From Erwinia sp. 198 (GTDB lineage Bacteria; Pseudomonadota; Gammaproteobacteria; Enterobacterales; Enterobacteriaceae): a DNA stretch of 64,000 nt. Below are positions 60,572-64,000 of the stretch, piece by piece (within the stretch, counting starts at the first letter, position 1; each line of letters begins with the position of its first letter). Location of the stretch: assembly GCF_003937915.1 (NCBI RefSeq), contig NZ_RHUM01000017.1, forward strand, positions 1 to 64,000, read 5' to 3'. Below the pieces are notes generated by a model. That model did not search any database. It had not been told where the DNA came from and saw nothing but the letters and a program-made list of their open reading frames with translations. Position numbers and translations under genes: made by a program.

Positions 60572-61219
60572 TTGAAACTGTTTATTTACGAGCACTGTCC
60601 GTTTTGCGTAAAGGCGCGCATGATCTTTGGCCTGAAAAACCTGCCGGTCGAACTGGTGGTGATGCTGAATGACGATGAAGAAACGCCGAAGAAGCTGATC
60701 GGACAAAAAATGGCGCCGATCCTGATGAAAGAAGACGGCAGCTGTATGCCTGAAAGCCTGGATATTGTCGCCTGCGTTGATAAAAGCGACGGCGAGCCGC
60801 TGCTGACGGGCCGTCCTAACCCCGCGATTAGCGACTGGCTGCGTCACGTTAACAGCTATCTGAACAAGCTGCTGCTGCCCCGCATCGCCACGGCATCCTT
60901 CGCCGAGTTCGCCACGCCGGAAGCGCGCCGCTACTTCGCAGAGAAAAAAGAAGCCAGCGTCGGCAGCTTTGACGAGCTGAGGCAGCATTCCGCAGGCTTT
61001 ATCAAAAATATCAACGACGATCTGCGCAAGCTCGACAAGCTGATTGTGAAACCCAACGCGGTGAACGGCGAGCTGTCGCTGGATGATATTCACCTTTTCC
61101 CGGTGCTGCGTTCACTCACCCTGGTTGCGGGCGTCGAGTATCCCAGCCGCGTGGCTGACTATCGCGACAATATGGCGAAACAGACGCAGATTAATCTGCT
61201 TTCCTCCGTGGCTGCCTGA
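60572..61219 (+). CDS. grxB: Glutaredoxin 2
   Basis: 215-residue glutaredoxin with a GST-like fold. The redox motif is C9-P-F-C12 in [17 protein letters not shown] (E. coli has CPYC); [18 protein letters not shown] and [16 protein letters not shown] complete the match. The start residue corresponds to a TTG at 60572 with AAGGAGG five bases upstream; no in-frame ATG lies nearby that preserves the domain. The product reads KLFIYEHC right after the start, exactly where E. coli GrxB reads MKLYIYDHC. Confidence 0.95.
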   Translation: MKLFIYEHCPFCVKARMIFGLKNLPVELVVMLNDDEETPKKLIGQKMAPILMKEDGSCMPESLDIVACVDKSDGEPLLTGRPNPAISDWLRHVNSYLNKLLLPRIATASFAEFATPEARRYFAEKKEASVGSFDELRQHSAGFIKNINDDLRKLDKLIVKPNAVNGELSLDDIHLFPVLRSLTLVAGVEYPSRVADYRDNMAKQTQINLLSSVAA

Positions 61220-61360
61220 TCTTCTGGGGTCGTTTTCGCGGCCCCGCCTTCTTTCGTCACAACTTTTCCCGCCAGCCCAGTGACTCTTTGTCATTTGTCG
61301 GGCAAGCTATCGCTTCGCGTCAGAAGGGGTAACTGACGTCATAACGTGACGAGGAGCACT

Positions 61361-61924
61361 ATGAACAATCTTATGCGGGGCATGATGGCCCTGATGGTGA
61401 CGCTGAGCCTGGCGGGCTGCAACAAGCTGACCCAATATTCCGTCAGCGAGCAGGAAGTAAACCAGGCGCTGCAAAAGCACAATAATTATGAAAAGCAGAT
61501 TGGCGTGGCCGGGCTGGTCGATGCCCATATTGTCCTGACCGATCTCAACAGCAAAATCGGGCGCGAAGAGGCGGACAAAGTCACGCTGACCGGTAAAGCT
61601 ACCGTTGACATCAGCTCGCTGTTCGGCCCACAGCACGCGGAAATGCTGCTGACCATGAAGGCGCAGCCTGTTTTCGATAAGGAAAAGGGGGCAATCTTCC
61701 TGAAAGATATGCAGCTGACCGACGTCCAGGCGCAGCCCGCGAAAATGCAGGGCGTGCTGAATACGCTGACGCCCTACCTGAATCAGTCGCTGAAAGAGTA
61801 TTTCAATCAGAAGCCGGCCTATATGCTCAGCACCGATCGCAGCAAGGCCGAGTCGATGGCGAAGCGTTTCGCTAAAGGTCTGGTGGTGAAGCCTGGCGAG
61901 CTGGTGATCCCGTTTACCGATTAA
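61361..61924 (+). CDS. yceB: DUF1439 lipoprotein YceB
   Basis: 187-residue predicted outer-membrane lipoprotein: signal MNNLMRGMMALMVTLSLAGC, then a DUF1439 domain (VTLTGKATVDISSLFGPQ, NQKPAYMLSTDRSKAE). Function unknown. The ATG at 61361 follows GAGGAG; a GTG five codons upstream is less likely. It lies between grxB and pyrC, as in E. coli. Confidence 0.94.
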   Translation: MNNLMRGMMALMVTLSLAGCNKLTQYSVSEQEVNQALQKHNNYEKQIGVAGLVDAHIVLTDLNSKIGREEADKVTLTGKATVDISSLFGPQHAEMLLTMKAQPVFDKEKGAIFLKDMQLTDVQAQPAKMQGVLNTLTPYLNQSLKEYFNQKPAYMLSTDRSKAESMAKRFAKGLVVKPGELVIPFTD

Positions 61925-61929
61925 AACTT

Positions 61930-61969
61930 CAGGGTTTCCCGATTGCTGCGGGGACCCTGGTTTATTTTT
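61930..61969 (+). terminator. Probable terminator of yceB
   Basis: CAGGGT...ACCCTG stem (61930-61935 with 61954-61959), partly extended by TTCCC/GGGGA, followed by GTTTATTTTT six bases after the yceB stop. Confidence 0.55.
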
Positions 61970-62064
61970 CCGCCGTTTTCATAAAGCAGCTGTAAAGGCT
62001 ATGGGAAAGCCTGGCCCATTTTTCCGCCGCCTTCACAAAGCAGGTGCAAACGTTTGGCTTTCCC
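61957..62064. repeat. Imperfect 54-bp tandem duplication upstream of pyrC
   Basis: TTTTTCCGCCG followed by TTCA(T/C)AAAGCAG(C/G)TG(T/C)AAA occurs at 61965 and again at 62019, an offset of 54 bp. Only the right copy carries the intact PurR-like box. Confidence 0.75.
62044..62059 (+). promoter_or_regulatory. Putative PurR operator of pyrC
   Basis: GTGCAAACGTTTGGCT contains the PurR core GCAAACGTTTG. PurR represses pyrC in E. coli. It lies 66 bp before the pyrC start. Confidence 0.7.
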
Positions 62065-62124
62065 TTTATCCTTGATACCCGGCCAAATCGCGCCATTCGA
62101 TTTCACTTCAGCCGGAGCCTGTTC

Positions 62125-63171
62125 ATGACTGCACACCCTCAGCAACTTATTATCCGCCGCCCTGACGACTGGCATATCCATCTGCGAGACGATGAGATGC
62201 TGAAAACCGTGCTGCCCTTCACCAGCGAGGTTAACGGTCGGGCAATCGTTATGCCTAATCTGGTGCCGCCGATTGTCAGCGTAGCCGCCGCCGTGGCCTA
62301 TCGCGAGCGCATCCTGGCCGCCGTGCCTGAAGGCCACCGTTTTACGCCGCTGATGACCTGTTATCTGACCGATTCGCTGGCTGCGGACGAGGTCGAGAAA
62401 GGCTTTAGCGAAGGCGTGTTTACCGCTGCCAAACTTTATCCTGCCCATGCAACCACAAATTCCAGCCACGGCGTGACCAATATCGACGCTATCGCCACCG
62501 TGCTGGAGCGGATGCAGAAAATCGGGATGCCGCTGCTGATCCACGGTGAGGTGACCGATGCGCACATCGATATTTTCGATCGCGAGGCGCGCTTTATCGA
62601 AACGGTGATGGAGCCGCTGCGCAAGCGCTATCCCGAGCTGAAAGTGGTTTTTGAGCATATCACCACCAAAGAGGCCGCTGAGTACGTGCAGGAAGGCAAT
62701 CATCTGCTTGGCGCCACCATCACTCCGCAGCACCTGATGTTTAACCGTAACCATATGCTGGTGGGCGGCGTGCGTCCGCATCTTTACTGTCTGCCGATTT
62801 TGAAACGCAATGTGCATCAGGAAGCGCTGCGCAAAGTGGTCGCCAGCGGCCACGAACGCTTCTTTTTGGGGACGGACACCGCGCCGCACCTGCGTCATCG
62901 TAAGGAAACCAGCTGCGGCTGCGCAGGCGTCTTTAATGCCCCTTCCTCCCTGCCCGCCTACGCCACCGTGTTTGAAGAGCTGGGCGCACTGGCGCATTTC
63001 GCCGCGTTCTGTTCCGAGAACGGCCCACGCTTCTACGGCCTGCCGCTGAATGAAGGTACGCTGAAGCTGGTACGTCAGCCATGGACGGTGCCGGAGAGCG
63101 TCACGCTGGGCGAAGACACGCTGGTGCCGTTCCTGGCTGGCGAAACGCTGAACTGGCGCGTCGAGCTGTAA
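62125..63171 (+). CDS. pyrC: Dihydroorotase
   Basis: Third step of pyrimidine synthesis, a zinc amidohydrolase. From the ATG at 62125 it is 348 residues. Metal ligands H17 and H19 are in DDWHIHLRD, the carboxylated lysine K103 in [15 protein letters not shown], further ligands in LLIHGEV and FEHITT, and the catalytic aspartate in FLGTDTAPH. The frame extends 27 codons upstream through the PurR-like site, so the upstream ATG is not used. Confidence 0.98.
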   Translation: MTAHPQQLIIRRPDDWHIHLRDDEMLKTVLPFTSEVNGRAIVMPNLVPPIVSVAAAVAYRERILAAVPEGHRFTPLMTCYLTDSLAADEVEKGFSEGVFTAAKLYPAHATTNSSHGVTNIDAIATVLERMQKIGMPLLIHGEVTDAHIDIFDREARFIETVMEPLRKRYPELKVVFEHITTKEAAEYVQEGNHLLGATITPQHLMFNRNHMLVGGVRPHLYCLPILKRNVHQEALRKVVASGHERFFLGTDTAPHLRHRKETSCGCAGVFNAPSSLPAYATVFEELGALAHFAAFCSENGPRFYGLPLNEGTLKLVRQPWTVPESVTLGEDTLVPFLAGETLNWRVEL

Positions 63172-63201
63172 TTCAGACAAAATGATTGCTTCCGCCGATC
63201 T

Positions 63202-63221
63202 TACTGTATATATTCACAGTG
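63202..63221 (+). promoter_or_regulatory. LexA (SOS) box of dinI
   Basis: CTGTATATATTCACAG within TACTG...CAGTG fits CTGT-N8-ACAG exactly, 19 bp before the dinI start. dinI is a strongly SOS-induced gene. Confidence 0.93.
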
Positions 63222-63239
63222 AATTCATCGGAGGCTTTT

Positions 63240-63485
63240 ATGCGTATTGAAGTCACTGTAGCAAGAACCACTTCGCTGCCCGCTGGCGCCATCGATGCGC
63301 TGAGCGCCGAGCTGAGCAAGCGAATCGACAAACAATTTCCTGAATCCGCCCACAGCGTTTCGGTACGCTACGCCGCAGCCAATAATCTGACGGTGATGGG
63401 CGGCGGTAAAGAGGCAAAAGACCAGATTACCGATATCCTGCAGGAAACCTGGGAAAGTGCCGACGACTGGTTTATCACCGACTGA
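63240..63485 (+). CDS. dinI: DNA-damage-inducible protein I
   Basis: 81-residue RecA-filament modulator. It starts MRIEVTVARTTSLPAGAIDA; the C-terminal acidic helix with QETWESADDWFITD binds RecA. The ATG at 63240 follows GGAGG. An almost perfect LexA box lies directly upstream, and a terminator follows at 63514-63539. Confidence 0.97.
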   Translation: MRIEVTVARTTSLPAGAIDALSAELSKRIDKQFPESAHSVSVRYAAANNLTVMGGGKEAKDQITDILQETWESADDWFITD

Positions 63486-63513
63486 CGGACGTCCTGTGGT
63501 CTTTCCGTTTTTT

Positions 63514-63539
63514 GCCGGGCTTCGCCGTCCGGCTTTTTT
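63514..63539 (+). terminator. Intrinsic terminator of dinI
   Basis: Stem GCCGG/CCGGC (63514-63518 with 63529-63533), extended internally by GGC/GCC, followed by six T. Confidence 0.75.
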
Positions 63540-63625
63540 CTTTTCTCCCCTCTTTGCTCCTGACGGAATCTGGCTATAGTAGAGTGACCAAATATGCGTT
63601 GCTGCCGCTGGCTAAGAGGTCTGCC

Positions 63626-63871
63626 ATGAATGTTGAAAATCCTGAAGAAGCGATGACGTTTGGCGAGCTGCTGGCGCTGATCGCCGATCAACAGCGCCGC
63701 CTGAGCGTGCTGGAAGTTGCCTTCTCTTCTCTCTCTTTGTGCCTGGATGAACAGGCCGCGCTGCGGCTGGTCGACAAGCTTCGCCTGGAAGCGACCCGTT
63801 CAGATTATGATGAAAATAAGCGGCACCACTTCGCCGCGCTGGCCGATGAGTTAGCCAAACGAGCCGGATAA
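63626..63871 (+). CDS. Small acidic helical protein of unknown function
   Basis: 81 residues, not recognised. The protein is acidic and mostly alpha-helical (TFGELLALIADQQRRLSVLE, AALRLVDKLRLEATRSD, HFAALADELAKRA), with no signal peptide. The ATG at 63626 follows AAGAGGT; the frame is open 38 codons further up, but that part overlaps the dinI terminator. A TATAGT hexamer at about 63574 may be its -10. In E. coli bssS follows dinI; this is a different gene. Codon use and helix pattern look like a real small gene. Confidence 0.7.
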   Translation: MNVENPEEAMTFGELLALIADQQRRLSVLEVAFSSLSLCLDEQAALRLVDKLRLEATRSDYDENKRHHFAALADELAKRAG

Positions 63872-64000
63872 ATAATATTTACTCAAGTATTGTTATTTCG
63901 CTGCCGATATTTATTATATCGGGAGCACCCGTTCTTAGTTTCTGCGTACGCAATCCCGTAACAATTAAAGGCAATCGGCTCAGATCGACATTTCATTCTG
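63872..64000. other. AT-rich right edge of the window
   Basis: No gene seen. A small hairpin CCGATA/TATCGG (about 63913-63931) lies 40 bp after the last stop, without a T-run. Confidence 0.4.

Noticed and set aside
59708-61093. 461-codon reading of rimJ with a long N-terminal extension
   Set aside because: The extension crosses the divergent promoter and overlaps grxB on the other strand; the conserved RimJ start is at 60304.

Overview
The window is a chromosomal segment of a member of the Enterobacterales. The flagellar, fatty-acid and cell-envelope genes follow the E. coli K-12 23-25 min order (ndh-ycfP-nagZ-thiK-lpoB-ycfL-hinT, ptsG-ycfH-holB-tmk-mltG-pabC, fabF-acpP-fabG-fabD-fabH-plsX-rpmF-yceD, yceF, rluC, rne, flgL to flgB, flgAMN, murJ, mviM, yceH, rimJ, grxB, yceB, pyrC, dinI). 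Protein similarity and several non-E. coli insertions suggest the Erwiniaceae (Pantoea, Mixta or Erwinia type), but the sequence alone does not fix the genus.

Layout. Bases 1-10499 (minus strand) hold a two-partner-secretion locus: a CdiB/ShlB-type transporter followed by an open frame of at least 2,919 codons for a CdiA-type exoprotein. That frame runs off the left edge, so its toxic C-terminus and any immunity gene lie outside. An array of 38-bp tandem repeats (about 10995-11213) separates this locus from ycfJ and ndh. A carbonic anhydrase-SulP transporter pair sits at 13920-15985, followed by the ycfP-nagZ-thiK-lpoB-ycfL-hinT cluster. Between hinT and ptsG is a foreign-looking two-gene cassette (20332-22957): an HNH-like, membrane-associated protein and a coiled-coil tail-anchored protein, apparently led by a short leader ORF and a palindrome.

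ptsG carries recognisable Mlc, CRP and SgrS target sites. The ycfH-holB-tmk-mltG-pabC operon is followed by a second foreign-looking cassette of two overlapping unknown genes between pabC and fabF. It is bracketed by two perfect 27-bp direct repeats that each contain an intrinsic terminator. The fab/plsX/rpmF/yceD cluster, yceF, rluC and rne follow. Downstream of rne are a decayed amidase gene and a flavin-reductase-like gene. The right third holds the flagellar rod, hook and ring genes flgBCDEFGHIJ and flgKL on the minus strand and flgAMN on the plus strand, with two near-consensus sigma-28 promoters, then murJ, mviM, yceH-rimJ, grxB, yceB, pyrC, the SOS gene dinI and one small unknown gene.

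How it works together: the core genes cover peptidoglycan synthesis and recycling (LpoB, MltG, NagZ, MurJ), fatty-acid synthesis (Fab, PlsX), RNA turnover and rRNA modification (RNase E, RluC), glucose uptake (PtsG) and flagellar assembly. The accessory insertions (CDI-type locus, HNH/coiled-coil cassette, repeat-flanked cassette, CO2/bicarbonate pair) are the places where undescribed biology is most likely.
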